In this document: in pieces, positions 47,296 through 56,286 of the stretch
Position numbering within the stretch: position 1 is the stretch's first letter
How the letters are laid out: every line of letters starts with the position of its first letter
Assembly (NCBI RefSeq): GCF_016862515.1
Contig: NZ_BONC01000014.1
Location: 1-64,000 of the forward strand
DNA: 64,000 nt
Direction: 5' to 3'
From: Asanoa iriomotensis
GTDB taxonomy: Bacteria; Actinomycetota; Actinomycetes; Mycobacteriales; Micromonosporaceae
Notes under the pieces: model-generated
The model's database searches: none
Told to the model about the DNA's origin: nothing
Seen by the model: the letters and a program-made list of their open reading frames with translations, nothing else
Translations under genes and position numbers: made by a program

Positions 47296-48557
47296 ACAGC
47301 GATCTCGAAGAACGTCTCACGAGTACGCTCGCCCGCGCGGCGGACGCGGCGCCGGTGCTGGGCGGTGCCGACCCGGTCGCCGCGGTTCGCGCACGCCAAC
47401 GTCGGCGTCGGCGTCGCCGGGCGACGCTCGCCTCGGCCTGCGCGGTCGTGGTCGCGGCCGTGTCCGGGGTGACCGCCACTCAGGTGGCCGGGCCCTCGCC
47501 CGCGCCGAAGCCCGACCCCGCGGTCGTGTACGGCTTCGCGCCGGACCGGATCCCCGACTTCGCCAACCTGCCGGAGCCGGAGCAGCTCTGGCCGGACGCC
47601 GTGCACAAGCTGCCGGGGCGGCTTCCCGACGGATCCCAGTACGCGGTGGCGGCCGTGCTCGGGGATGGCCGATACCTGGTGACGGGCGGCCTCTGGAAGG
47701 GCGACACGGCCCCTTCGGTCTTCGACACGCGGGCCGGGACGGTCACCGAGCTCGGCACGCCGACGGTGAGCGACGGGTTCGTGCCAGGGCTCGGGCTCCT
47801 GATGGCCCGGGAGGTCAACGGGCAGGCCGTCTGGTTCCTCGAAGGCAGCCGGAACAACCGCTCCGGCCGGGAGATCTGGGCGGCGCCACTCGACGGTGGT
47901 CCCGCGCGGCACCTCGCGGACCTTCCCGACGGAGTGGCACCCCGGTTCAGCGTGGCGGGCAACGCGATCATCTGGGACCAGCAGGGGCCAGGTAACGCGG
48001 AGACGCCGCCGAACTCCGTACACACGGTGTCGTTGGACGGCGGTCCGGCCAAGCTCGTGCCGGGCAGCCAGGGCTTCGACCTGACGAACATCGGGCCGTG
48101 GATCAAGAACCAGCACCGGGGCACCGGCACCGATCCGAGGACAGCGGGTGAGCTGCGAAACGTCGTGACCGGGGAACGGCGGCCGTGGAAGGCGGCACCC
48201 AGCCTCCAGTATGTGTTCTGCGGGCCCACCTGGTGCGCCGGCAAGGGCTCCGGCGGCGCGGTCGCGCTGCAGTCACTCGACGGCAGCGATCCGGTCGTCC
48301 TGCCACACAGCGGTGACCTGGCGCAGGCCGCCGGCGGCCGCCTCGCGGTCGGCTACCTGGATGTGGCGAACGGGCGGGTGAGGGTGGTGTGGGACCGCAC
48401 CACCGGCTGGGCGGCCGGGATCAGGTTGCCTCGCGGCTCTGACGCCCCTGCCCGGTACCGCCCGAACGGCGACTCATCCGACTACGAGCCCGAGGTGATT
48501 CCCCTGAGCGCGACGGACGAGCAACTCGTCGTGCTGGACCTGCGGGCGGTCAACTGA
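47292..48557 (+). CDS. Membrane protein paired with the ECF sigma factor
   Basis: A 421-aa single-pass protein: about 50 N-terminal cytosolic residues with an Arg run, one helix (ATLASACAVVVAAVSGVTAT), then a large outside domain with repeated β-propeller-like strands (YLVTGGLWKGDTAP, EIWAAPLDGGPARHLADLPD). It has no zinc-binding HxxxCxxC anti-sigma motif, so any anti-sigma activity would use another fold. ATG 47292 overlaps the sigma stop (ATGA), a strong sign that the two act together. Confidence 0.75.
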   Translation: MNSDLEERLTSTLARAADAAPVLGGADPVAAVRARQRRRRRRRATLASACAVVVAAVSGVTATQVAGPSPAPKPDPAVVYGFAPDRIPDFANLPEPEQLWPDAVHKLPGRLPDGSQYAVAAVLGDGRYLVTGGLWKGDTAPSVFDTRAGTVTELGTPTVSDGFVPGLGLLMAREVNGQAVWFLEGSRNNRSGREIWAAPLDGGPARHLADLPDGVAPRFSVAGNAIIWDQQGPGNAETPPNSVHTVSLDGGPAKLVPGSQGFDLTNIGPWIKNQHRGTGTDPRTAGELRNVVTGERRPWKAAPSLQYVFCGPTWCAGKGSGGAVALQSLDGSDPVVLPHSGDLAQAAGGRLAVGYLDVANGRVRVVWDRTTGWAAGIRLPRGSDAPARYRPNGDSSDYEPEVIPLSATDEQLVVLDLRAVN

Positions 48558-48562
48558 ATTCG

Positions 48563-48577
48563 ATACCCCTGAGGTAT
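48563..48577. promoter_or_regulatory. Candidate operator upstream of the SDR gene
   Basis: ATACC-CCTGA-GGTAT is an interrupted dyad; an overlapping GGTA-N8-TACC (48573-48588) extends it. It lies about 110 nt before the SDR start. The LysR gene at the far end of the SDR is one possible regulator. Confidence 0.3.
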
Positions 48578-48686
48578 TGGTCCGTACCGGATTGATCATT
48601 GTTTGCGCAGCTCCCGCGCGATGCACTGGGGTGGCCGGCGGTCAACGGAACCGCCGGCCACGACAGCGAGTCAGGGGAGATCGGGA

Positions 48687-49439
48687 ATGGGTCAGCTCGA
48701 CGGCAAGGTCGCGGTGGTCACGGGTGCCAGCGAGGGCATCGGGTACGCCAGTGCGGCGCGCTTCGCCGACGAAGGTGCGTACGTCTATCTCACCGGCCGG
48801 CGTAAGACGGAGCTCGACGCCGCGGTGGCCGGCATCGGCGCGGCCCGCGCCACCGGAGTGCAGGGGGACGCGACGGACCTGGCCGACCTGGACCGGCTCT
48901 TCGCCACCATCGGTGCCGACGGGCGCCGGGTCGACGTCCTGTACGCCAACGTCGGCGCCGCGCCCATGGGTCCGCTGTCGCTGGTGACCGAAGAGGACTA
49001 CGAGCGCGCGACCCGCCTCAACCTGCACAGCGCCCTGTTCACCGTGCAGAAGGCGCTGCCGCTGCTCAACGACCACGCGTCGGTCATCCTGTCGTCGTCC
49101 ACCACCGCCGGTCGGGGTGCGGCCGGCGTCGGTCTCTACGCGGCCGCCAAGGCCGGCGTGCGCTCGCTGGCCCGCAGCTGGGCCAACGAGCTCAAGAACC
49201 GCGGCATCCGGGTCAACGCGCTCGCGCCGCACGCGACCGACACGTCGATGGTCCGGGGCAACACGCCGGCCGGTCTCAGCACGGAGGAGTTCTTCGCGAT
49301 GGTGGCCGCGGGTGTGCCGCTGGGCCGGGTCGCCGACGTCGCGGAACAGGCCAACGCGGCCCTGTTCCTCGCCTCCGACCAGAGCAGCTTCATCACCGGC
49401 ATCGAGCTGCACGTGGACGGCGGCGTCAACCAGATCTGA
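48687..49439 (+). CDS. SDR-family oxidoreductase
   Basis: A 250-aa classical short-chain dehydrogenase. The cofactor motif is VVTGASEGIGYASA with TGRRKTE after β2 (basic, favouring NADP), NVGAAP replaces the common NNAG, catalytic Ser lies in ILSSSTTAG and the YxxxK in YAAAKAGVRSL. The substrate is unknown. ATG 48687 follows GGGGAGATCGGG. The convergent LysR gene overlaps its 3' end by 14 nt. Confidence 0.9.
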   Translation: MGQLDGKVAVVTGASEGIGYASAARFADEGAYVYLTGRRKTELDAAVAGIGAARATGVQGDATDLADLDRLFATIGADGRRVDVLYANVGAAPMGPLSLVTEEDYERATRLNLHSALFTVQKALPLLNDHASVILSSSTTAGRGAAGVGLYAAAKAGVRSLARSWANELKNRGIRVNALAPHATDTSMVRGNTPAGLSTEEFFAMVAAGVPLGRVADVAEQANAALFLASDQSSFITGIELHVDGGVNQI

Positions 49440-50232
49440 CCGTCGCGACCGCGGCGCGCACGAGCCGGTCGCGGGCCGCCGACGGCGTGGCCCGCGGCCA
49501 GGCCATGACGATCTGCTTGGCCGGCACCCCGAGCACCGGGACGGCGACGACGGACGAGCCGAGCCGGCCGGCCGCGCTGGCACCCGACAGGACCACGAGC
49601 TCGCCGAGCGCGATCCGGTCGAGCAGCTCGTCGAGGCCGACCTCGGGCGGCTGCGCCTGGAAGTGCTCGTCGCGCTCCAGGTCGGCCATCGTCAGGGTGT
49701 CGCGTGCGGCGAGCGGGTGCCCGGCGGGGAGGAGCGCGATCGGGGTCTCGTCAACGAGGTCGACCGTCTCCAGCCCGTCGAGGTCGTCGCTGCTGCACAT
49801 CAGCGCCGCGTCGGCGGTGCCGTCCCGCACGGCGCCGCCGGTGTCGCCGGTGAAGTGCACGTCGACGGGCACGGGCTCCGGGCCGCTCCGGTAGGCGTCC
49901 AGCATCTCGGCGAGCAGGCCCGCGCCGGTGCCGGTCGGCGCGGCGACCACCAGCCGCCGCGGCCGGGCCGCCTGCTGGGTGCGGCGCACCGCGCTGTCGA
50001 GCCCGGCGAGCAGCCTGCGGCTCTCCCGCAGGAACACCTCGCCGGCGGCGGTCAGGTCGACCCGGCGGCTGGTGCGCGTGAGCAGCGGGACACCCATGCG
50101 GCGCTCGAGCCGGCTGATCGCGCGGGACAACGGAGGTTGCGCCATGCCCAGCTGTGCGGCGGCCTTGCCGAAATGCCGGTGCTCCGCCACCGCGACGAAG
50201 TAGACGAGGTCCCGGACCTCCGGTCGATCCAT
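49426..50232 (-). CDS. LysR-family transcriptional regulator
   Basis: A 268-aa LysR regulator, slightly short. The HTH is LVYFVAVAEHRHFGKAAAQL with GMAQPPLSRAISRLERRMGV; the rest is a periplasmic-binding-like effector domain. ATG 50232 lies six nucleotides after TACCGT (minus strand 50244-50239), so it is probably leaderless. It is convergent with the SDR gene rather than divergent, unusual for a LysR-target pair. Confidence 0.9.
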   Translation of the reverse strand: MDRPEVRDLVYFVAVAEHRHFGKAAAQLGMAQPPLSRAISRLERRMGVPLLTRTSRRVDLTAAGEVFLRESRRLLAGLDSAVRRTQQAARPRRLVVAAPTGTGAGLLAEMLDAYRSGPEPVPVDVHFTGDTGGAVRDGTADAALMCSSDDLDGLETVDLVDETPIALLPAGHPLAARDTLTMADLERDEHFQAQPPEVGLDELLDRIALGELVVLSGASAAGRLGSSVVAVPVLGVPAKQIVMAWPRATPSAARDRLVRAAVATVRSG

Positions 50233-50291
50233 GCCCCAACGGTACCCAGCACCCCGCCGCGGCCGGCCGTGCCGACCGCGGCGGAGGTCCG

Positions 50292-50936
50292 TCAGCACCA
50301 GACGATGTCGTCGATGTTCTCGCAATCGTCGTCGCCGGTCTCCCCGTCGGCGGTGTCGAACCCGTCCGATCCGCCGTGGAAATCGTCGCCGTCGCCGTTC
50401 GAGCGGCCTTGCCCGCCGAACATCGTGTCGTCGTCCGCGCCACCGTAGAACGTGTCGGGGCCGTCGTTGGTGCCGTTGGAGTTGGCCGGGTTGTCGCCCC
50501 ACATCCAGTCGTCGCCCTCGGCGCCGTACAGCGTGTCGTCGCCGGCCTCGCCCCAGAGGCTGTCGACGTCGAGCCCGCCGAAGATCTCGTCGTTGCCGCT
50601 GCCGCTGTGAATCCAGTCGTTCCCGCGGAGACCACAGATGATGTCCGCCACCCCGCTGCCCTGGATGTGATCGGAGAACCGCGTGCCGACCACGATCAGC
50701 CCGAACCCGCCGTTGATGATGTGGGGCGCCCCAACGAGGCTGCCAAGCGGGGATGCGTCGCCGCTGTGGTCGTCAAGCTGCACTCGCGGGACCCAGGTGC
50801 CGGAGTAGCTGCCGCACCCGGGCGGCACCTGCACCAGCACGTTGGCCGACGCCGGCCCGGCCGACAGGGCGATCGTGCCGCACAGGACGGCGGCCGCTGC
50901 GGCCGCCAGCGTCCGGCGCACAGAGTTGAGATTCAT
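50292..50936 (-). CDS. Secreted RTX-like calcium-binding repeat protein
   Basis: A 214-aa exported protein with a Sec signal peptide (positive start, LAAAAAAVLCGTIALSAGPASA, cleavage near residue 32). The C-terminal two thirds hold nonapeptide-type Gly/Asp repeats: GLRGNDWIH, GSGNDEIFG, GEAGDDTLYG, GAEGDDWMWG and GGADDDTMFGG, which build calcium-binding β-rolls. No enzyme domain is attached. Two Cys near the end (DDDCENID and VWC) may pair. RTX proteins usually need type I secretion, but here a Sec signal is present. Confidence 0.85.
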   Translation of the reverse strand: MNLNSVRRTLAAAAAAVLCGTIALSAGPASANVLVQVPPGCGSYSGTWVPRVQLDDHSGDASPLGSLVGAPHIINGGFGLIVVGTRFSDHIQGSGVADIICGLRGNDWIHSGSGNDEIFGGLDVDSLWGEAGDDTLYGAEGDDWMWGDNPANSNGTNDGPDTFYGGADDDTMFGGQGRSNGDGDDFHGGSDGFDTADGETGDDDCENIDDIVWC

Positions 50937-51048
50937 GTCCGTCTCCTCGTAGGTGGATGTGTCTCGATGCTGGTCCGCCGCCGCCGAGCGCGAATCGTGG
51001 AGGCCACCACGACAATTACGGGTGGCGCCCGGCCCGTACCGTTGGCGT

Positions 51049-53844
51049 GTGTCTATGGGTCTGCTGCAACGCGACGCCGAGCTGGCGTCGCTGTGGCGGC
51101 AGCTCACCGAGGTGCGGTCCGGCGCCGGACGGTTGATCGTCGTCGACGGTCCGGCCGGCATCGGCAAGTCGAGCCTGCTGGCGGCCACCGCGGCGGCGGC
51201 CGCACGCGCCGGGATGCGGACCCTGCGCGCCGCCGGCAGCCCACTGGAGCAGGACGCCGGCTGGGGCGTCGCCCGGCAGGTGTTCGCGGCGCTCCGCGGC
51301 GCCGAGTGGGACAGGCTCGCGGTCGGCGCGGCCGCCCTCGCCCGCCGGGCGCTCGACGCCGACGAGGCGGAGCCGGTGCGCGGCGGTGACGCCATGCACG
51401 CCGCCACGCACGGCCTGACCTGGCTCGCCGCCGGCGTCGCCGAGCAACGGCCGACCCTGATGGTCGTCGACGACGTGCACTGGGCGGACCCGCCGTCGCT
51501 GCGCTGGCTCGCCGGGCTCGGCCGGCAGCTCGCGGACCTGCCGCTCGCGGTGCTGTGCGCGGTGCGATCCGGCGAGCCACCCAGCGACGCCGATCTGCTC
51601 GACGAGCTGCTCGCGACGGCTCCGGAGCCGCCCGTGCGCCCGGGGCCGTTGGGGTCCGACGCCGTGGCCACGGTGGTGTCCGCGCGGCTGCCGGCCGCCG
51701 AGCCGGCCTTCGCCACCGCCTGCCACGCGGCCACCGCCGGCAACCCGTTCCTGCTCGGCGCGCTGATCAACCACATCGTCGCCGAGCGGGTCGAGCCGAC
51801 CGACGCGGTCGCCGCCACGTTGCGCACCTTCGGCCCGGAACAGGTCGCCCGCAGCGTCGGGCGGTTGTTGGCGCGGCTGCCGGCGGGCGCGGCCGCGCTC
51901 GCTCGCGCGTTCGCGGTGCTCGGTCGCGACGCGCCGTTGCGGCACGCCGGCGAACTCGCCGAGTTGAGCGCTGACGAGGTCATCGGGCTGGCCGACCGCC
52001 TGTGCGCCGCGGGCCTGCTCGACCGCGACGGTGACCGGTGGTTCCTGGTGCATCCGCTGGTCGCCGCGGCCCTGCACGCCCAGTTGCCGGCGGGTGAGCT
52101 GAGCCGCTGGCACGCCCGCACCGCGCGGCTGCTCCACGCCGAGCGGGCCGACCCGGAGACCGTGGCGCTCCACCTGCTGCACACGCAGCCGGTGCGGGAC
52201 GCCGCCACCGTCGACACGCTTCGCGAGGCGGCCGCCCGGGCCGCGGTCCGCGGCGCGCCGCAGAGCGCGGTGGTCTTCCTACAGCGCGCGTTGGCGGAGC
52301 CTCCGCCGACCCGCGCGGACGAGGCCGAGGTCCGCAGCGAGCTGGCCCTCTCGCTGGCCGCTCAGGTGCGGCCCGACGCGCCCGCGCTGCTCGCCACCGC
52401 GGTCGAGCTGGCGACGACGGCCGAGCAACGTTCGCGGATCGCCCTGTCCGGGGCTCGCGCGCTGGGCCTCGTCGGGCGGTTCGTCGAGGCGGCCCAACTG
52501 TGCCGGGTCGGTCTCGACCGGGCGGCCGGCATCGCGCCCGACCGCCGCGTCCAGCTGGAAGCGGAGCTGATCGCGAACAGCTGGCTCGACGCGTCCACCG
52601 TGGATGCGGCGCGGCAGCGCCTGCGGCAGCCCGCGGCGCCGCACGACGACCCCGCCTGGCAGGTGGTCACGGCGTGCGCGTCCCTGTTCGACGGCGTGCC
52701 CGCCACGGAGACGTTGGCCCGGCTCGCGCCCGCGCTCGACAGTGGAGCGATCGACGGCACGGTGGTGGGCACCCTGGCCAAGTTCGTCCTCATCGACAGC
52801 GGTGACCTCGACACGGCGCGGGCCCAGTGCACCGCCCTGATCGAGGTGGCGCGGCCACAGGGCTGGCTGGTCGCGCTCACCCACGGCAGCTTCCTGCGCG
52901 CGCTCGCCGACATCCGGGCCGGCCGGATCCGCGACGCGGAGGCGGACGCGCGGTTCGCCTACGAGTTCAAGCTCCCGATCTCGCCGCTGCCGATTCTCAT
53001 GTGGACAGCGTTGCCGTTCGTCGAGGCGCTGACCCAGTTGGACGAGCTGGACGAGGCCCAGCGCGTGCTGCGGACGATCGGCGCCGACGGCGACCTGCCG
53101 CCCGGCCTCCTGGCCACCGCGCATCTGCTGGAAGCCCGGGGAAGGCTCTCGCTGGCCCGGCACCAGCCGGGCGCCGCCCACGCCGACCTGTGCGCCGCGG
53201 GCGACCTCTGGCGGGCATTCGGCGCGGCGCACCCGGGCCTGGCCGCTTGGCGGGTCGACGCCGCCGAGGCCCTGGTCGCGCTGGGTGACCGGGCCGCGGC
53301 CCGCCGGCTGGCGCAGGAGCACCTCGAACTGGCCGACCGCGTCCGCCTGCCCGGGGCGCGGGCGGCCGGCCTGCGCGCGCTCGCGCGGACAGGGGCCGCA
53401 CCCGTCGAACACCTCCAACAGGCGGCAGCGCTGCTGGACGGCAGCACGGAGCGCCTGGAGCACACGCGGGTGCTGGTCGACCTCGGTGCCGCCCTGCGCC
53501 GGGGCAACCAGCGCGTCGCCGCCCGCGCGCCACTCCGCCAGGCGCTGGCACTGGCCGACCGAGGCGGCATGCGGCTGCTCGCGCGGCGCGCCCGGCACGA
53601 GCTGACGGCGGCCGGCGCACGCCCCCGCCGCGCGGCGGTCACCGGCTCGGCCGCGCTCACCTCCGCCGAGCACCGGGTCGCGACACTCGCGGCGCAGGGC
53701 TGCAGCAATCCGGAGATCGCCCAACGCCTCTACGTCACGCGCCGGACGGTCGAAACCCATCTCACGCACGTGTACGCGAAGCTGGGCGTCACCACCCGCG
53801 CGGACCTGACGGCCAGCCTGGCCACCGACGATCGCCGGCCGTGA
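51049..53844 (+). CDS. Large LuxR-family (LAL) transcriptional regulator
   Basis: A 931-aa LAL regulator. The N-terminal AAA/STAND ATPase has Walker A DGPAGIGKSSLLA and Walker B LMVVDDVHWADPPSLRW; a long α-helical TPR-like middle follows; the C-terminal LuxR HTH is LTSAEHRVATLAAQGCSNPE and RLYVTRRTVETHLTHVYAKL. Members control secondary metabolism or sugar use; the target here is unknown. GTG 51049 is six nucleotides after TACCGT (51037-51042); ATG 51055 is the alternative. It is divergent from the RTX gene. Confidence 0.92.
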   Translation: MSMGLLQRDAELASLWRQLTEVRSGAGRLIVVDGPAGIGKSSLLAATAAAAARAGMRTLRAAGSPLEQDAGWGVARQVFAALRGAEWDRLAVGAAALARRALDADEAEPVRGGDAMHAATHGLTWLAAGVAEQRPTLMVVDDVHWADPPSLRWLAGLGRQLADLPLAVLCAVRSGEPPSDADLLDELLATAPEPPVRPGPLGSDAVATVVSARLPAAEPAFATACHAATAGNPFLLGALINHIVAERVEPTDAVAATLRTFGPEQVARSVGRLLARLPAGAAALARAFAVLGRDAPLRHAGELAELSADEVIGLADRLCAAGLLDRDGDRWFLVHPLVAAALHAQLPAGELSRWHARTARLLHAERADPETVALHLLHTQPVRDAATVDTLREAAARAAVRGAPQSAVVFLQRALAEPPPTRADEAEVRSELALSLAAQVRPDAPALLATAVELATTAEQRSRIALSGARALGLVGRFVEAAQLCRVGLDRAAGIAPDRRVQLEAELIANSWLDASTVDAARQRLRQPAAPHDDPAWQVVTACASLFDGVPATETLARLAPALDSGAIDGTVVGTLAKFVLIDSGDLDTARAQCTALIEVARPQGWLVALTHGSFLRALADIRAGRIRDAEADARFAYEFKLPISPLPILMWTALPFVEALTQLDELDEAQRVLRTIGADGDLPPGLLATAHLLEARGRLSLARHQPGAAHADLCAAGDLWRAFGAAHPGLAAWRVDAAEALVALGDRAAARRLAQEHLELADRVRLPGARAAGLRALARTGAAPVEHLQQAAALLDGSTERLEHTRVLVDLGAALRRGNQRVAARAPLRQALALADRGGMRLLARRARHELTAAGARPRRAAVTGSAALTSAEHRVATLAAQGCSNPEIAQRLYVTRRTVETHLTHVYAKLGVTTRADLTASLATDDRRP

Positions 53845-53860
53845 GGGTAGCCTAAGCTCC
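53842..53860 (+). promoter_or_regulatory. Putative DtxR/IdeR iron box
   Basis: TGAGGGTAGCCTAAGCTCC matches 14 of 19 positions of the mycobacterial IdeR consensus recalled as TTAGGTTAGSCTAACCTAA. It covers the likely -10 (TAGCCT, 53848-53853) and ends one nucleotide before the siderophore-interacting protein ATG, so iron-bound repressor would block a leaderless start. Confidence 0.6.
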
Positions 53861-53861
53861 C

Positions 53862-54665
53862 ATGGGAACACGTGCGCAGTACGTGCTGACGGTCGAGTCG
53901 ACCGAACGGCTCACCCCGCACCTGGTGCGGGTCGTCGCGACGAGTCCGTCGCTGGCCGACTTCGCTGACAACGGGCACACCGACGCGTACGTGAAGCTGG
54001 TCTTCGTCGATCCCGCGCTCGGGCTGGAGCCGCCGTACGACCTGGCCGCGCTGCGGGCGACGCTGCCGCGGGAACAGCTGCCGGTGGTGCGCACGTACAC
54101 GGTCCGGTGGGTCGACCGGTCCGCGGGCCGGCTCGCGATCGACTTCGTGACACACGGCGACACCGGCGTGGCCGCACCGTGGGCGATGAAGGCGGTGCCC
54201 GGCGACCGCCTGGTGCTGTCCGGCCCGGGCGGCGCCTACGCGCCGGACCCGGCGGTCGGCTGGCACGTGCTGGTCGGCGACCTGTCGGCACTGCCCGCGA
54301 TCGCCGCGGCGCTGGAGTCCATGCGCGGCGACGCCCGCGGCGTGGCGCACCTGGAGATCGGCGACGAGGCCGAGATCGTCGACCTGAAGTGCCCGGAGCA
54401 GGTGACGGTCAACTGGCTGGTCAACCCGTCCCCGGACGACACCGGTTTCCTGGCCCGCGCGCTCGACGCCGGCCCGTGGCCGGACGGCGGCGGGGTGCAC
54501 GTCTTCGCCCACGGCGAACGCGAGTCGGTGAAAGCGATCCGCGCGGTCCTCCGCACCCGCGGCGTCCCCCGCGAGTCGATCTCCATCTCGGGCTACTGGG
54601 CCCGCGGCCGCACAGAGGACGCCTTCCAGGCGGAGAAGCGCGAACCGATCGGCAAGATTGACTGA
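53862..54665 (+). CDS. Siderophore-interacting protein (ferric-siderophore reductase)
   Basis: A 267-aa SIP-family flavoprotein, which reduces ferric siderophore in the cytosol with NAD(P)H. The FAD-binding segment is LPVVRTYTVRWVDRSAGRLA with FVTHGDTGVAAPWAMKAVPG, the nucleotide domain WHVLVGDLSALPAIAAALES, and the C-terminus ISGYWARGRTEDAF is typical. ATG 53862 is directly after an iron-box-like site. No siderophore genes lie next to it. Confidence 0.92.
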   Translation: MGTRAQYVLTVESTERLTPHLVRVVATSPSLADFADNGHTDAYVKLVFVDPALGLEPPYDLAALRATLPREQLPVVRTYTVRWVDRSAGRLAIDFVTHGDTGVAAPWAMKAVPGDRLVLSGPGGAYAPDPAVGWHVLVGDLSALPAIAAALESMRGDARGVAHLEIGDEAEIVDLKCPEQVTVNWLVNPSPDDTGFLARALDAGPWPDGGGVHVFAHGERESVKAIRAVLRTRGVPRESISISGYWARGRTEDAFQAEKREPIGKID

Positions 54666-54684
54666 CCTGGCATGATCGACGCCG

Positions 54685-55614
54685 ATGACGTCCGTCGTGT
54701 ACGAGCCGACCCGGCTCGGCCTGGCCTATGACAGCCTCGACGGCCTGTCGGTAGGCGACGCGCTGGGCGCGCAGTTCTTCATGGTCGGCCGGTCGCTGGC
54801 CGACCTGGTCGCCGGCCGCCCACCCGCCGCGCCGTGGGAGTGGACGGACGACACGCACATGGCCTGCTCGGTGGCGGGGGAGTTGCGCGACCACGGCCGG
54901 ATCGACCAGGACCGCCTGGCCGCGGTCTTCGCCGACCGCTGCGAGCCGTACCGAGGCTACGGCGGCGGCGCGGTCGTGATCCTCCACGAGATCAGGGACG
55001 GCGTGCCGTGGCGGCAGGCGGCCGCCGAGGCGTTCGGCGGTCAGGGTTCGTGGGGCAACGGCGCCGCGATGCGGGTGCCGCCGCTGGGCGCCTACCACCC
55101 GGACCGACCGAACCTCGCGGCGTCGGAGGCCATCGCGTCGGCCGAGGTCACCCACGCGCACCCGGAAGGCGTAGCGGGCGCGGTCCTGGTCGCCGTCGCC
55201 GCCTCCCACGCAGCGGCGTCCCGGTTGGACGGTGCCCGTCCACCTGCCGGGACGCTACTGGACCGGCTGAGCCCGTACCTGGTCGAAGGCGCGGTCCAAC
55301 GCGGCATGGCACGGGCGGTCCGGCTGATCGGGCACTCGGTCGAGGAGGCGGCCTACGAGCTGGGCAACGGCTCCCGCGTCACGGCGCAGGACACGGTGCC
55401 CTTCGCTCTTTGGACCGCCGCAACCTATCTGGACGACTACCCGACGGCCATCACGGCCTGTGTACAGGCGGGCGGCGACGTCGACACGACCGCCGCGATC
55501 GTCGGCGGGATCGTGTCCGCGTACACCGGCATCGGCGACCGCCCCGGCGTACGCGGCCTACCTCCGGAATGGCTCAAGGCCCGCGAACCCCTGCCGTCAT
55601 GGGCGAACCGATGA
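54685..55614 (+). CDS. ADP-ribosylglycohydrolase family protein
   Basis: A 309-aa DraG/ARH-fold hydrolase that would remove ADP-ribose from proteins or small molecules. Metal ligand blocks are the N-terminal GLSVGDALGAQF, EWTDDTHMACSVAGEL and the C-terminal GGDVDTTAAIVGGIVSAYTG; GSWGNGAAMRVPPLG is also typical. No partner ADP-ribosyltransferase is visible in the window. ATG 54685 lies 8 nt after CATGAT, so it may be leaderless. Confidence 0.9.
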   Translation: MTSVVYEPTRLGLAYDSLDGLSVGDALGAQFFMVGRSLADLVAGRPPAAPWEWTDDTHMACSVAGELRDHGRIDQDRLAAVFADRCEPYRGYGGGAVVILHEIRDGVPWRQAAAEAFGGQGSWGNGAAMRVPPLGAYHPDRPNLAASEAIASAEVTHAHPEGVAGAVLVAVAASHAAASRLDGARPPAGTLLDRLSPYLVEGAVQRGMARAVRLIGHSVEEAAYELGNGSRVTAQDTVPFALWTAATYLDDYPTAITACVQAGGDVDTTAAIVGGIVSAYTGIGDRPGVRGLPPEWLKAREPLPSWANR

Positions 55615-55647
55615 GCCGTCGCGCGTAGCGCGGATACGCTACGCGCC

Positions 55648-56286
55648 ATGCCGTACGTGCCGGATCTTGGTTTGTTGTTGACCCCTGGGTTCAGCGTCGA
55701 GAGCGACGGGGTCACCTTCGTTGTCGAGCCGCATGAGCTTGGGTCGGTGGTGTTGCCGAGCGGCGAGATCGTGGGGTGCGATCCGCTCGTGCCGCACACC
55801 ACGCCGTTCGTCGACACGGTGGAGCCCGGGAAATACCCGATGCGGGCCTGGGTCGCGGTGTTGCACAAGGACGACGCCGAATGGCAGCGGCGGATGGCCG
55901 CTCTTCAACTCGTCGTTCTCGACGAGCCCGCGGCGTCGTGGAGCATGGCGTTGCTGCCCGAGCAGGACCCGGCCACGCTCGGCGACGACGAGTTCTTCGG
56001 CTACGGGGTCGACGCGGGCACCGGCACCCTGGCCGACCGGGTCGCGGTCGAGGCGCTCGCGCAGTGGGACTACGAACGGGTCGAGGACGCGCTCATCCCC
56101 GCGCAGATTCCGGACGATCCGGTCGAGGCCGTCATCGTCGTGGTCGCCGACGAGGACACCGGCGCGAACGTGTACGTCGTCGGTTCCGGTTGGGGTGACG
56201 GCGCCTACGCGACCTACGTCGGTCGCACCGCGGACGGGCGCATCACCAGCTTCGTCACCGATTTCAGCGTGCTGCCGACCGAATGA
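55648..56286 (+). CDS. DUF4241-like protein
   Basis: A 212-aa protein resembling DUF4241. The pattern includes GEIVGCDPLVPHTTPFVDTV, GKYPMRAWVAVL, FFGYGVDAGTGTLAD and the end GWGDGAYATYVGRTADGRI. The function is unknown. ATG 55648 is 7 nt after TACGCT (55635-55640), suggesting a leaderless mRNA. It overlaps the convergent sugar-kinase gene by 23 nt. Confidence 0.8.
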   Translation: MPYVPDLGLLLTPGFSVESDGVTFVVEPHELGSVVLPSGEIVGCDPLVPHTTPFVDTVEPGKYPMRAWVAVLHKDDAEWQRRMAALQLVVLDEPAASWSMALLPEQDPATLGDDEFFGYGVDAGTGTLADRVAVEALAQWDYERVEDALIPAQIPDDPVEAVIVVVADEDTGANVYVVGSGWGDGAYATYVGRTADGRITSFVTDFSVLPTE

